Shown: one piece after another, positions 17,753 through 26,611 of the stretch
How the letters are laid out: each line of letters opens with the position of its first letter
Position numbering within the stretch: position 1 is the first letter of the stretch
DNA from: an uncultured Planctomycetaceae bacterium
Lineage (GTDB): Bacteria > Planctomycetota > Planctomycetia > Pirellulales > Pirellulaceae
Direction: 5' to 3'
NCBI GenBank assembly: GCA_903863885.1
Contig: CAIPEB010000189.1
Coordinates: 1-64,000, forward strand
Length of the DNA: 64,000 bases
Position numbers and translations under genes: made by a program
The notes under the pieces: generated by a model
Database searches by the model: none
What the model was told of the DNA's origin: nothing
What the model saw: the letters and a program-made list of their open reading frames with translations, nothing else

Positions 17753-19120
17753 ATGAGCAAGCCAGTGACGAATCGTCGTGAATTCCTCGGAACAGTAGGC
17801 GCGATGGGTACGGCGTCGGTCCTTGCCGGCACGCTGGGAAGCGTGACGGGTTTCGCCGCCGAGCCGAAGGAGAAGCTCGCGATCGACGGCGGCAAGCCGG
17901 TGCGCGAAAACGGCCTGCACTACGCCCCCTACGGTCCGCAGTTCTTCGATGATACGGAGAAGAACGAATTGATCGAGGTGCTCGAATCGAAGTCTCCGTT
18001 CCGCTGGCGGGGCGATGAATCCAAGGTGCTCAAGTTCGAGAAAGCGTACTCGGAACACATCGGCGTGAAGCACGCGCTGGGCGTCACGTCGGGCACAACC
18101 GCGCTGTACACGGCCGTGGCCGCGCTGGAAATCGGCCCCGGCGATGAAGTCATACTTCCCGCGTGGACGTGGTACGCCGACTACGATGCGATCGTCCTGT
18201 CCGGTGCGCTGCCCGTTTTCGCCGAAATCGACAACTCGTTTGCCATCGATCCCAAGGACATCGAAGCCCGCATCACTCCTCGGACCAAGGCCATCATCGC
18301 CTGCCACCTGCAGGGCACTCCCGCGGACATGGATGCGATCATGGCGATCGCGCGCAAGCACAACGTGAAGGTTCTCGAAGACTGCGCCCAGTGCTGCGGC
18401 GGACGCTACAAGGGCAAGTTCGTCGGCACGATCGGCGACATCGGCATCAACAGTTTCCAGCTCAGCAAGACGATCACTGCCGGCGAAGGCGGAGCGGTCG
18501 TCACCAATGACCCGAAGCTCTTCGAACGGGCCATCCGCTTCCACGACGTCGGCGTGATCCGCTCGCCCTATTCCGAAGCGTTGAACGGCGGCATTCTCGC
18601 AGCATTCGCTGCCTGCAACTTCCGCATGAACGAATTCACCGGCGCGGTGCTGTTCGGTCAGGTCCAGAAGCTCGGCGAAATCTGCAAACGACTCCGCGCG
18701 AACTACCGCAAGGTCCGCGACGGCATTGCGGACCTGCCCGGTTTGAAGCTGCGCAAGACGCCGGACGTCGAGGGCGATCTGGGCGTCGGCGTGTTCATTG
18801 ACTTCGGCACCCGCGCACGCCGCGACCGCTACATTCGCGCGATGAACGCCGAAGGCGTGGCCGCTTCCGGCCCGGGCGGTTCAGCAGTCCTGCCGGCCGA
18901 CGAACGCATCGAGAAGAAGTCGACGATCCATCCCGATTGGCCGACGTTCAATACGCCGCAGGGCAAGGCGATCAAGTACGGCGCCGAGAGCTGCCCGAAG
19001 ACCATCAACTACCTGGATCGTCACGCCGGCGTCATCATGGACCCGAACTTCGACGAGAACGATCTGCAGGACATCATCAAGGCCATCCGCAAGGTCTACA
19101 CTGCGATGGGATCCGCCTGA
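17753..19120 (+). CDS. Tat-signal DegT/DnrJ/EryC1 aminotransferase, copy 2
   Basis: A 455-residue paralogue of the preceding gene. The start at 17753 is chosen because AAGGAG lies 6 bases upstream and the resulting N-terminus is a twin-arginine signal (TNRREFLGTVGAMGTASVLAG). The motifs are canonical: GVTSGTTALYTAVAALEIGPGDEVI, PAWTWYADYDAIV, EDCAQCCGGRYKGKFVG, and the PLP lysine K239 in FQLSKTITAGEGG. The sequence FRMNEFTGAVLFGQVQKL matches the substrate-binding region of sugar aminotransferases. K238 of copy 1 and K239 here align almost to the residue, so the two arose by duplication and both keep the catalytic lysine. Likely substrate: a keto-sugar or cyclitol outside the cytoplasm, by inference from the family and the signal. 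Confidence 0.87.
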   Translation: MSKPVTNRREFLGTVGAMGTASVLAGTLGSVTGFAAEPKEKLAIDGGKPVRENGLHYAPYGPQFFDDTEKNELIEVLESKSPFRWRGDESKVLKFEKAYSEHIGVKHALGVTSGTTALYTAVAALEIGPGDEVILPAWTWYADYDAIVLSGALPVFAEIDNSFAIDPKDIEARITPRTKAIIACHLQGTPADMDAIMAIARKHNVKVLEDCAQCCGGRYKGKFVGTIGDIGINSFQLSKTITAGEGGAVVTNDPKLFERAIRFHDVGVIRSPYSEALNGGILAAFAACNFRMNEFTGAVLFGQVQKLGEICKRLRANYRKVRDGIADLPGLKLRKTPDVEGDLGVGVFIDFGTRARRDRYIRAMNAEGVAASGPGGSAVLPADERIEKKSTIHPDWPTFNTPQGKAIKYGAESCPKTINYLDRHAGVIMDPNFDENDLQDIIKAIRKVYTAMGSA

Positions 19121-19165
19121 TCGGCTCGGCCGTCAGGCCATTTGCTCACGTGCAATAGGACTCAG

Positions 19166-19198
19166 CCCTCGCCGCCATCGATCTCGCGGCGGCGAGGG
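19166..19198 (+). terminator. strong hairpin after second DegT gene
   Basis: CCCTCGCCGCC (19166-19176) pairs perfectly with GGCGGCGAGGG (19188-19198), an 11-base-pair stem with an 11-base loop. Only a weak T-run (TCTGT) follows. It lies between the second DegT gene and the next Tat protein gene and could act as a partial terminator or an RNA-stabilising hairpin. Confidence 0.5.
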
Positions 19199-19233
19199 TC
19201 TGTCCAACCCGCGAATTCCAGAAGGAGTTGCCC

Positions 19234-20151
19234 GTGGCTCATCAACTTCCCGTTTCGCGCCGCGATGTCCTGAAGCAAGCCGCCTTGGGCGGAACGTTTG
19301 CTGCGTTGTCGGGACGATCACTCGCCTTCACGGCCGAGGAAAACAAGCCCGCCGGCAAAGTCCGCGATCGACTCTGGGTCTGGGCACACGCGGTCGGCTC
19401 CTATGACAACGCGTGGGGATTGCCGGGCAACTCGCGATTGACGCCGATCGAAGGAGCCCGTTATCTCGGCGTGCCGAATCTGATCATGATCCGGTACTCG
19501 GGCAAGCCCGAGCCACCCTTCGAGGAGTATGCCGCTCCGTTCCGCTCGCTGCAGCGAATCTACTGGTCGATCACCGGCGCGGGCGGCGCCACGTCGGCAG
19601 ACGAACGCGAGGCCGTGTATCGCCTGGCCGCCAATATGCCCAACATCGCCGGCGTTTTCATGGATGACTTCTTCCAGATCGAAGCGAACGACGCTGACGC
19701 CTCACCCGCGAAAGCCTCGCTGACGCCCGACGAATTGCGTGCGATTCGAGACCGCCTGCGGATCGGCCATCGGCGCTTGGATGTGGGCGTCACGCTGTAC
19801 ATGCACCAGCTTTCGCCGAAGATCCTCCGTCACATCGACCTGTGCGACGTGGTCTCGCTGTGGACATGGCGCTCGGAGGACTTGAACCGGCTGGAACAGA
19901 ATTTCGCGAAGTTCCGCGAACTCGCCCCCGCCAAGCGGGTCCTGCTCGGGCTGTACATGTGGGACTTCGGCACCAACAAGCCGATGCCCGTCGATCGCAT
20001 GAAACACCAGTGCGATCTGGCGCTGAAGTGGCTGCGCGCAGGGCAGATTGAGGGCATGATCTTTCTGGCAACGAACATCTGCGACCTGAAACTCGAAACG
20101 GTCGAATGGACCCGCAACTGGATCGCATCCGTCGGCGACGAGCAGCTGTGA
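19234..20151 (+). CDS. Tat-exported protein of unknown family, probable TIM-barrel
   Basis: A 305-residue protein. GAAGGAG at 19221-19227 is correctly spaced for the GTG at 19234 rather than for the TTG two codons earlier. A twin-arginine signal (VSRRDVLKQAALGGTFAALSG) leads the protein. The body has alternating strands and helices: RDRLWVWAHAVGSYDNAWG, YLGVPNLIMIRYSGKPEP, NMPNIAGVFMDDFFQIEAND, LDVGVTLYMHQLS, CDVVSLWTWRSEDL, RVLLGLYMWDF and GMIFLATNICDLK. The order resembles a glycoside-hydrolase-like TIM barrel, with acidic residues at strand ends (MDDFF, LWTWRSED). No family name is recognised, so no reaction is claimed. Position after two Tat DegT genes on the same strand suggests a joint pathway. 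Confidence 0.72.
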   Translation: MAHQLPVSRRDVLKQAALGGTFAALSGRSLAFTAEENKPAGKVRDRLWVWAHAVGSYDNAWGLPGNSRLTPIEGARYLGVPNLIMIRYSGKPEPPFEEYAAPFRSLQRIYWSITGAGGATSADEREAVYRLAANMPNIAGVFMDDFFQIEANDADASPAKASLTPDELRAIRDRLRIGHRRLDVGVTLYMHQLSPKILRHIDLCDVVSLWTWRSEDLNRLEQNFAKFRELAPAKRVLLGLYMWDFGTNKPMPVDRMKHQCDLALKWLRAGQIEGMIFLATNICDLKLETVEWTRNWIASVGDEQL

Positions 20152-20276
20152 TAGGCCGGTTTTAGCTCCGCGAAAATTCAATACGACGCAACGTTCAACG
20201 TCACTTCTCTGGGTGCCATGAGAGGCTTGTCCGCCCGTGTTAGTTGCGGATGCGCATTGAGTCGCGCGAGTCTTTC

Positions 20277-20304
20277 TTATCCGTGTCCATCCGTGGCCTC
20301 TTCC
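20277..20304. repeat. dispersed repeat, CCACGGAT family
   Basis: TTATCCGTGTCCATCCGTGG, followed by CCTCTTCC, lies between two convergent genes. It is the reverse complement of the pattern at 15912-15947 and 26498-26532 (GAAGAGGC followed by an ACGGAT word), so its orientation is inverted relative to those copies. Confidence 0.6.
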
Positions 20305-20324
20305 ATCTGCCCAAGGGACCGCAC

Positions 20325-21494
20325 TCAACTTCCGTAGAAGCCGAACTCGTAGGCCGCGTCGTAGAGCGCTTCGATGTTTGCGGCAGGCACGTCGGCCTGG
20401 ATGTTGTGCACGTTGTTGAAGACGTAGCCGCCTCCGGGCTTCCAGACTTCGAGGTTGCGCCGCACGTGCTCGCGGATCTCCTGAGGCGATGCGGTCGGCA
20501 GCACGTGCTGGGCGTCGATGGCTCCGCCCCAGAAAACCAGCTGCTTGCCGAACTGCTCCTTCAAGGTCGCCGGATCCATGTTCGTGGCGCTGATCTGCAC
20601 CGGATTGATGATCTGCACGCCGTTGTCGATCAGGTCGGGAAGATACGTGACGCACGATCCGCACGTGTGATACCAGACCTTGGCCCGGGTCTTTGAGCGA
20701 ATGAACTGTGCAAGTTGTTTCTGCCGCGGTTTGACGATGCGGCGGTAGAAGTCCGGCCGGAAGAGCGGGCCCGACTGTCCGGCGATGTCGTCGCCGATCA
20801 TGATCACATCGACCACGTCGCCCACTTCGTCCAGGAACAGGCGGAACCAGTCCATCCAGAACTTCAGCGTGCACTCGAGCAGCGCTTCGCAGAATGCCGG
20901 CTGAGTCGTCATGTCGATGAACCACTGCTCGAGTCCGCGCAGATACCAGCAGGTTTCGTAGACGACGCCCGAGATGCCGCTGACCACTGCGTAGGGCGTG
21001 TCGCGCCGGATCGCCAGAGCCCGATCCCGGATCCCGGCGAAGCGGGCCGGATCGTCGCCGCGCGGAAACGGATACGATCGCAGATCATCCATCGTGGCAT
21101 CGGCCAGCGGATGATGGCTGATGTCCATGTACAGCTGCTGGTCGTCCGGCATGGACCACGTCACGCCGAACTCGTCCGTCAGATCGTGCCAGGTGCGGCC
21201 ATCGCGGACCCGCGTGATGATGCGGCCGTCGAACCCCTCGCCCGCTCCCGCCGCAACGTAGCGGGTGTCCACGTGCAAACGCTCCAGAACAGCCTCGGAC
21301 GGCCTGGCCAACTGCTGCACCGCGTCCATGATAACGACGTCTTCCGACAGGCCGAGGTGCTTCAGCAGATTGCGGTAAGCGACCTTGTGAATGCCCGTCT
21401 GGTTGCCGCCCAGATCGATGGGAATGCGGTCCGTTTCCTCGTGGTTCAGGGCCTTCAGAAGTCTCTCACGCGACGTCATCGTTTCGCGCGACAT
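20325..21494 (-). CDS. uroporphyrinogen decarboxylase-family protein (URO-D/methyltransferase-like)
   Basis: A soluble 389-residue protein of the URO-D superfamily, recognised from MTSRERLLKALNHEETDRIPIDLGG at the N-terminus, VSGISGVVYETCWYLRG in the middle, and VWYHTCGSCVTYLPDLIDNGVQIINPVQISA, which matches the metal-binding region of MtaA/MtbA-type corrinoid methyltransferases (His and Cys zinc ligands). The heme enzyme HemE would need its Arg/Asp propionate clamp, which is not evident, so a methyltransferase or sugar-related role is likelier than heme synthesis. Planctomycetes carry many such paralogues. It lies downstream of the GH42-like gene on the same strand, 163 bases away. The DUF1638 gene at 59.8 kb belongs to a family linked to corrinoid methyl transfer elsewhere. 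Confidence 0.8.
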   Translation of the reverse strand: MSRETMTSRERLLKALNHEETDRIPIDLGGNQTGIHKVAYRNLLKHLGLSEDVVIMDAVQQLARPSEAVLERLHVDTRYVAAGAGEGFDGRIITRVRDGRTWHDLTDEFGVTWSMPDDQQLYMDISHHPLADATMDDLRSYPFPRGDDPARFAGIRDRALAIRRDTPYAVVSGISGVVYETCWYLRGLEQWFIDMTTQPAFCEALLECTLKFWMDWFRLFLDEVGDVVDVIMIGDDIAGQSGPLFRPDFYRRIVKPRQKQLAQFIRSKTRAKVWYHTCGSCVTYLPDLIDNGVQIINPVQISATNMDPATLKEQFGKQLVFWGGAIDAQHVLPTASPQEIREHVRRNLEVWKPGGGYVFNNVHNIQADVPAANIEALYDAAYEFGFYGS

Positions 21495-21657
21495 GGCTCA
21501 GCTCCCGCAGAAATAAGCTCGACGAATCCGGCGTCATCAATAACTCAGACAGTAACCGTTCCCGCTCGGCACGGCAACAAGTGATTTGCGGATCGAAATG
21601 CGCATCCTGCCGCGTTTGGACTCGGCAATCGGCTCCTCGATCAGCTCGCCCTGGCCA

Positions 21658-24600
21658 TCAGTTCTTTCGTGCCGGAGGCCGCAACACAAAGACACGGGTT
21701 CCGTTCTCGGCGAACTCCGTCGTGAACGAACTGCAGTCTCGCGCGATTGTCGAACCCGACATGAAATCCGCCACGTCCGCGGCACGCGGGATTCGTATCG
21801 TGCGCTGGCCGGGCTTCCGAACCGTGAGAGCCACCATGTCGTGATTGGCCCAGACCACTTCGCCGGTGTCCACGTACTGGTGCACTCCCGCCAGTTCAGC
21901 CAGGCGCCGGAGCAGCGGTTCGGGCAGAACCGGCGCGGCCGAGTAGACAGCCGTCCACGACTCGTAATTCCTGACGATCAGCCCGGCGCGTCCATCGGCC
22001 AATTCACCCCAGACCTGTCCGTTCGTATCCTCGGCATAGCAGATCGGCGCAATCGGATTGGAAGGCCCGAAGGTAGTGCCGTTGAGCTGCTGCAGCAGCG
22101 GCGATCCGGACGGAAGCAGATCCCAGCCTTCTTTGCGCGATGCAGGCGCCTTGAGAGTTACCTGCATCGCCGCGGGGCTGCTCGAGACCCGGATGCGGAT
22201 TCCCGTGAAATCGAACATCGCCTGCTCGTCTGCGTGACCGTCCCGATAGAGGCCCGGCGCTCCGAGAAATACGAGGACTCGATGTTCGCCTTTCAGCGAG
22301 TCGACGGCCTGCCGGTCCCTTGCGGTCGGCGCGAAGCTCGTCGGGATGATGAACAGCTTCTTTTCTTTGATCTTCGGCAGATCGCTGACCAGGTAGTGCC
22401 CGACGGGCGCTCCGATGCGGTGCAGCGAGGGAATCTGGTCGATCAGCAACAACCGGCCAAGCGGGTCGCCGACACGCATGAAGCACAGGCTTCGCTCGTC
22501 CACGACGAATGCGACTTCGTCCATCGGCGACCGGTCGAGCGTCAGGGCCGATCCCGCTGCGGCCGTCCATTTGCCGAGATGCTCCATCAACTCGGGGTGG
22601 TTGTAACGGTTGCCGCCAACGTCAAACCACCACTGCGCCGCGCCGCTGACGACGCAGTTGGCCAGTTCCTTGTCCTGCTGAAGCATGTCGCCCGCCACAG
22701 TTGCTGGGCGTCCCCATTCACCGGCCTGCCCTCCCGAGAGCGATGTTCGGATGTCGTTTTCGTCGAACCACAGTTTGCCGTGCAACTGCACGCTGCGGGC
22801 AAGCGACATGAAGTGGCTTGTTCCCTCGCCGCCCAACTGCCGGAACGCATAACTCGTCGGGCTCGTGACGAAATCCACATCGGGCGATGCGAGAACATGC
22901 TCGAGTGCAAGGTGGCCGGCGTTCTGCTGACGCTGCTCGCCGCACAATTGCAGCAGGTATCCGTAGAAAACCCCGACGATCTTCTCGCGCTGCGTGTGGT
23001 CCTTGACCGCTTTTGCGAAACAGCCGATGGTGTCGGCGACCAGATCCGAGTTGTACAGATAGAAATCGATCACCTCCTGCTCGCGCCGCGAATCGCGCAG
23101 CCAGCCCGCACGCGTCGCGCTGCGTTGGGCTTTGCTCGGAATTACCGCATTGTCCAGCGTTTTTGCGGCGTCGGCCCAGGCGGTCTGCAGGGCCGCATCC
23201 GTCGCGTATTTCCTGCGAAGCCACTTCCGAAATCCCTGCACGTTGGCGGGCGAGTAATCGACCCATTGATCTTCGTTGGCTCCCCACATCATCCATTCCT
23301 CGGTCGTGCCTGATGCGAGGTGATAGCCGACGACCCGATCCGCATACGGCGACTGTGCGACGTGGTCGATGAACTTATTCAGCGCCGCGACCGTGTCGCG
23401 CCGCCAGATCTCCGACGCCCAACTCGGTGCCGGCTTGCCGCCGGCATGAATGAATGGCTGCGGCCGGCCGTCGCCTGCGTCGAATTGAACGACCTCGTCC
23501 GGATGCAGTTTGCTCCACCACGCAGGGGCGTGCAGATACAGTCGCGGAAAGAACCACGCGCGCGGATTAGCCTGCAGCAGCATCAACACACGTCGGTCGA
23601 ACTCGGAATAATCGAATTCATCGGGCCCGACCCAGACGGTCTTCGACAGGCCGTAGCCCGCTTCCGTGGGCGTTCCGCTGAACGTGAACAAGTCGACGCC
23701 GGCTCGCGTGAAGTCGGAAAACACTTCCGATGAAGGCGAATATGTGGCCCACGCCATTCCCTTGTGCGGCTGATCATTGATCATCAGCGTCGGCACACCG
23801 TTATGCGGCTTCACTTCCGCTCGCGTGCGGCCGGTCGCCCGCTGCCGGACCGTCACCTTGCTCAGAAAACCGGCGTCCGCACCGCGAGCGTCGTTGCTGC
23901 TGCGACCGGCGGCAGGAACCGCAACGCGGATCTTCGCCTCTCCCAATTGCAGCCCGGCTTCGGCCTCACCGCCGGTAACGTATTCGGGAACTTGAACGGC
24001 GACGTTCTCCAGCGAGACATTCTGGCCGGGCGCGATCTGCGGAAGCGGACTCGGCAGCTTCAGCGGCAGTTCCAGTACCGCCGCGCCGCCTCGTTTCAGT
24101 ACGAGATTGACCCGATCGTCCTCGCACGGCTTGTCCAGCGAAAAGCAAACGCTGAGACGAATCGTCTGTCCCGCGGACCATTGCTCGGGGATGTCGCAGG
24201 AGGAAATGGTCGCCACCGGCGGATCGGGACGAACGACTTCAACACGCTGAACCTGGATCTCATATTCCGCAGACGATTTCAAGTCGAACGCGATGATCAC
24301 GACATTCGCCAGCGGAAAATCAAGTCGCCCGTCCGCGTCACGAGACCAGGATGCCACCTTCCATTGATCGATGGGAAACGAAATCCATTGAAACTCGCGA
24401 CCCGTATCGAGCTTAACCGGCGGGACGCTCCATTCCGCTCCGTTCGCATCCCGGACCTTGGCCGCGAAGTTGAAAGGGGCTCCGGTGTTGCGAACCAGCA
24501 CCCGCAGCTGTTGAAAGGGCCGATCGATCGGTTTCGTCAGAAACAGGTCATTGAACGGCGCGCTGCGCGGGACGAACTTCCACGAGAGCGATGCCGGCTC

Positions 24601-24852
24601 AGCCACTGCCGTGATTTCGCTGAGCGAAAATTCCTCTTTCAACCGGGACTGGTCGCGCATGCAGTCCCAGTCCTGTATGTGCGTGCCGTCGAACAGAACC
24701 TGCGTTTCGTCCCCGAAAGCCGCGTACACTGCCGGCAACATGGCCAGCATCGCGAGTACTGCGGCGGTGATGAAAGAACGGCAACTCGCATGCGGGCCAA
24801 GGCTCGCGTCTCGAACTGAAAGCCGGTTCGTATTCGGCGGGTATGTTGTCAC
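21658..24852 (-). CDS. large secreted GH42-like glycoside hydrolase
   Basis: A 1064-residue protein when read from the GTG at 24852 (AAAGG lies upstream); the open frame continues another 102 codons into a dispersed repeat and that part is rejected. A signal sequence (SFITAAVLAMLAMLPAVYAAFG) follows about 25 residues in. The first ~400 residues are beta-rich, with a galactose-binding-like domain (AKVRDANGAEWSVPPVKLD) and further sandwiches. A TIM barrel starts near residue 425 (GVPTLMINDQPHKGMAW). Candidate catalytic pair: E518/E519 in SGTTEEW and E698 in KLWFDENDI, about 180 apart, as in GH42 beta-galactosidases. A glutamine-amidotransferase-like trimerisation domain follows (FIIPTSFAPTARDRQAVDSL). 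It probably cleaves a galactoside or related glycoside in the periplasm. Confidence 0.75.
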   Translation of the reverse strand: MTTYPPNTNRLSVRDASLGPHASCRSFITAAVLAMLAMLPAVYAAFGDETQVLFDGTHIQDWDCMRDQSRLKEEFSLSEITAVAEPASLSWKFVPRSAPFNDLFLTKPIDRPFQQLRVLVRNTGAPFNFAAKVRDANGAEWSVPPVKLDTGREFQWISFPIDQWKVASWSRDADGRLDFPLANVVIIAFDLKSSAEYEIQVQRVEVVRPDPPVATISSCDIPEQWSAGQTIRLSVCFSLDKPCEDDRVNLVLKRGGAAVLELPLKLPSPLPQIAPGQNVSLENVAVQVPEYVTGGEAEAGLQLGEAKIRVAVPAAGRSSNDARGADAGFLSKVTVRQRATGRTRAEVKPHNGVPTLMINDQPHKGMAWATYSPSSEVFSDFTRAGVDLFTFSGTPTEAGYGLSKTVWVGPDEFDYSEFDRRVLMLLQANPRAWFFPRLYLHAPAWWSKLHPDEVVQFDAGDGRPQPFIHAGGKPAPSWASEIWRRDTVAALNKFIDHVAQSPYADRVVGYHLASGTTEEWMMWGANEDQWVDYSPANVQGFRKWLRRKYATDAALQTAWADAAKTLDNAVIPSKAQRSATRAGWLRDSRREQEVIDFYLYNSDLVADTIGCFAKAVKDHTQREKIVGVFYGYLLQLCGEQRQQNAGHLALEHVLASPDVDFVTSPTSYAFRQLGGEGTSHFMSLARSVQLHGKLWFDENDIRTSLSGGQAGEWGRPATVAGDMLQQDKELANCVVSGAAQWWFDVGGNRYNHPELMEHLGKWTAAAGSALTLDRSPMDEVAFVVDERSLCFMRVGDPLGRLLLIDQIPSLHRIGAPVGHYLVSDLPKIKEKKLFIIPTSFAPTARDRQAVDSLKGEHRVLVFLGAPGLYRDGHADEQAMFDFTGIRIRVSSSPAAMQVTLKAPASRKEGWDLLPSGSPLLQQLNGTTFGPSNPIAPICYAEDTNGQVWGELADGRAGLIVRNYESWTAVYSAAPVLPEPLLRRLAELAGVHQYVDTGEVVWANHDMVALTVRKPGQRTIRIPRAADVADFMSGSTIARDCSSFTTEFAENGTRVFVLRPPARKN

Positions 24853-24879
24853 GGTTTCACACCTTTCGCTGAAGTGAGA

Positions 24880-25010
24880 TACCGGATACCGGATGCCGGT
24901 AGTCGGATGCCGGCAGTCGGTAGTGGTAGTCGAATGCCGGTAGTCGTTGTGACCGATAGGTGTTTGCCGGTCTCCGGTCTCCAGACTCCAGACTCCGGTC
25001 TCCAGACTAC
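24880..25010. repeat. composite low-complexity dispersed repeat
   Basis: Two blocks sit side by side. Bases 24880-24945 repeat words such as CCGGATGCCGGTAGTCGG and CAGTCGGTAGTGGTAGTCG; bases 24966-25010 repeat GGTCTCC, CCAGACTCC and CAGACTACTCC. The first block matches (inverted) the repeat at 31165-31203; the second matches those at 54554-54592 and 15889-15910. It lies in the 242-base gap between the Gfo/Idh/MocA and GH42-like genes and, translated on the minus strand, yields ETGVWSLETGD-type nonsense. Confidence 0.75.
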
Positions 25011-25029
25011 TCCGCCCGGCCCCCAACGA

Positions 25030-25060
25030 CGCGGGCGGATCCGTCGGAGATCCGCCCGCG
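25030..25060 (-). terminator. perfect 12-bp hairpin after the Gfo/Idh/MocA gene
   Basis: CGCGGGCGGATC (25030-25041) pairs perfectly with GATCCGCCCGCG (25049-25060) around a 7-base loop. On the minus strand it lies about 35 bases after the stop at 25095. There is no T-run, so it may be a processing or stabilising structure rather than a classical terminator. Confidence 0.5.
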
Positions 25061-25094
25061 CGAGTTGAGTTGACATTGAAGAGCCGCATTCGAC

Positions 25095-26354
25095 TCAGCT
25101 CTTGAGGCCCTTGAGGTCCATTTCGAGTTTTTCGCCGCTCTCGAGCAGTTTCTTCCAATAGACGCGTTCCCCGGTGTAGGCCGCCGTGCGACCGAGCACG
25201 GTGATCAGATTGCTGCGGACGCTGGGCTGTACCGTCGTGTTCGCGACATTGCCGGCCAGAACATCCTTGTGGAACGTGGCAATATTCGCCACGGCCCCGT
25301 CTCGGTAGATCTGCGGTGACTTGCCGCCGCGATAGAAAGTCTCCCCGCCGCCGCGGATCATGACCTGGCCTCCGTATTCGGTTTCAAGCACGCCCTGCGT
25401 GCCGAACATGCGATTGCGAATGCCCTCGGGTTGAGTGCCGTGACCCTCGAACTGCCGAGAACTGAACGCGATGCCCACGTTGTCGGGGTACTGGAAGTTG
25501 ACAACGAAGTGATCCCAGCACGTGCCCACGGGCCGCACGGTGCGTCCACCGGTTCCATCCGCGTGCAGCGGTTCCTGGTCCATGATCCAGTTCATCACGT
25601 CCAGCGTGTGAATGTTTTGTTCGGTGATGATGTCGCCGGAGAGTACCTTGTCGAGTCCCCACGAACGCAGACGCACTTCCGGGTTGTCAGCGTCGCTCTT
25701 CCACGCATCGTACATGCGGATGAACGGATCGCCCGCATGGTAGGTCGATTCGCCGAACGCAAACTTGCCGAGCGCACCGGCGCGGATTCTCTTTAACGCT
25801 TCCATGTAGAACGGATCGGACCGCGTCTGGAAATCGACGAGGAAGCAGAGTTTCTTTTCCGTGGCCTTCCTGCCGCTCTCGGCGATGCTCTGGCAGCCGG
25901 GCACGTCCACGGCGATCGGCTTGGCCACGTAGACGTGTTTTCCGGCCTCGACGGCCGCGGCAGCCTGCTCGGGATGGAAGTAGGGCGGGCTCTCGATGAC
26001 GACGGCGTCCAGTTTCTGCTCGAGCATCTTGCGATATCCCGAGAGTCCCGTGAAACGCTTGTCCGCGGGAATGCCGAACTTGTCGCCGGCTCCGTCGACG
26101 CGATCCTGGAAATAGTCCGCGGCCGCAACGATGTTGTAGCCGCCGTTCTCCTTGAACAGGTCGAGGATCCACGTGCCGCGTCCCCCGCAGCCGATGATTC
26201 CGATGTCAATCTTCTCGTTGGCGGCATAGGCACGGGCCGCCTGGGGCGCGACAACCGTCATCGCTACGGCGGCGGCACCCGCGCCGGCAAGGAATCCTCG
26301 ACGCGATACCTGGCCCAGTTCCTGTTGGCCTGTTGCTTGTGGATGAGCGTTCAT
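25095..26354 (-). CDS. Tat-exported Gfo/Idh/MocA-family oxidoreductase
   Basis: A 419-residue protein. The Tat signal is clear (VSRRGFLAGAGAAAVAMTVVAPQAARA). The mature part begins with a Rossmann fold (KIDIGIIGCGGRGTWILDLF) that binds NAD(P), followed by the KP motif in VYVAKPIAVDVPG, where the Lys is usually catalytic, and a C-terminal GFO_IDH_MocA domain ending in SNLITVLGRTAAYTGERVYW. Insertion RLRSWGLDKVLSGDIITEQNIHTLDVMNW contains a His suited to sugar binding. Expected reaction: NAD-dependent oxidation, reduction or redox-assisted hydrolysis of a sugar or cyclitol outside the cytoplasm. AAGGA lies upstream of the ATG at 26354. The GH42-like gene follows 242 bases downstream on the same strand. 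Confidence 0.88.
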   Translation of the reverse strand: MNAHPQATGQQELGQVSRRGFLAGAGAAAVAMTVVAPQAARAYAANEKIDIGIIGCGGRGTWILDLFKENGGYNIVAAADYFQDRVDGAGDKFGIPADKRFTGLSGYRKMLEQKLDAVVIESPPYFHPEQAAAAVEAGKHVYVAKPIAVDVPGCQSIAESGRKATEKKLCFLVDFQTRSDPFYMEALKRIRAGALGKFAFGESTYHAGDPFIRMYDAWKSDADNPEVRLRSWGLDKVLSGDIITEQNIHTLDVMNWIMDQEPLHADGTGGRTVRPVGTCWDHFVVNFQYPDNVGIAFSSRQFEGHGTQPEGIRNRMFGTQGVLETEYGGQVMIRGGGETFYRGGKSPQIYRDGAVANIATFHKDVLAGNVANTTVQPSVRSNLITVLGRTAAYTGERVYWKKLLESGEKLEMDLKGLKS

Positions 26355-26497
26355 TTGCGGGTCCTTCGTTGCTTGTGGCTCGGCGGCGCCGGCTGGGGTG
26401 ACTCAAAGAGATATCGGAAATCCGCGTTCCCAGAAATCCACACGATCTTATGCGGCCTTATCGCCTTTCGCAAGTTTTGCCAAGTTGCGCGAAGGGG

Positions 26498-26532
26498 AAG
26501 AGGCGACGGATGTGCACGGATTAAACGCGGAC
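26498..26532. repeat. dispersed repeat, CCACGGAT family
   Basis: GAAGAGGCGACGGATGTGCA followed by CGGATTAAACGCGGAC lies in the divergent gap between the Gfo/Idh/MocA and radical SAM genes. It shares GAAGAGGC plus an ACGGAT word with the copies at 15912-15947, 20277-20304 (inverted) and 29400-29421. Confidence 0.6.
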
Positions 26533-26549
26533 AAATCTCAGGCCGTTCG

Positions 26550-26555
26550 TACAAT
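26550..26555 (+). promoter_or_regulatory. possible -10 box for the radical SAM gene
   Basis: TACAAT at 26550-26555 lies 57 bases before the ATG of the radical SAM gene. The upstream -35 region is poor, so only the -10 is proposed. Confidence 0.3.
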
Positions 26556-26611
26556 ATGACGGGACGGCACACCCGTTTCTGGTCTCGACGATCCTTCAAC
26601 GAGTTCCTGCA

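Noticed and set aside
24880-25010. CRISPR array
   Set aside because: The repeats are short and degenerate with no unique spacers of constant length and no cas genes.
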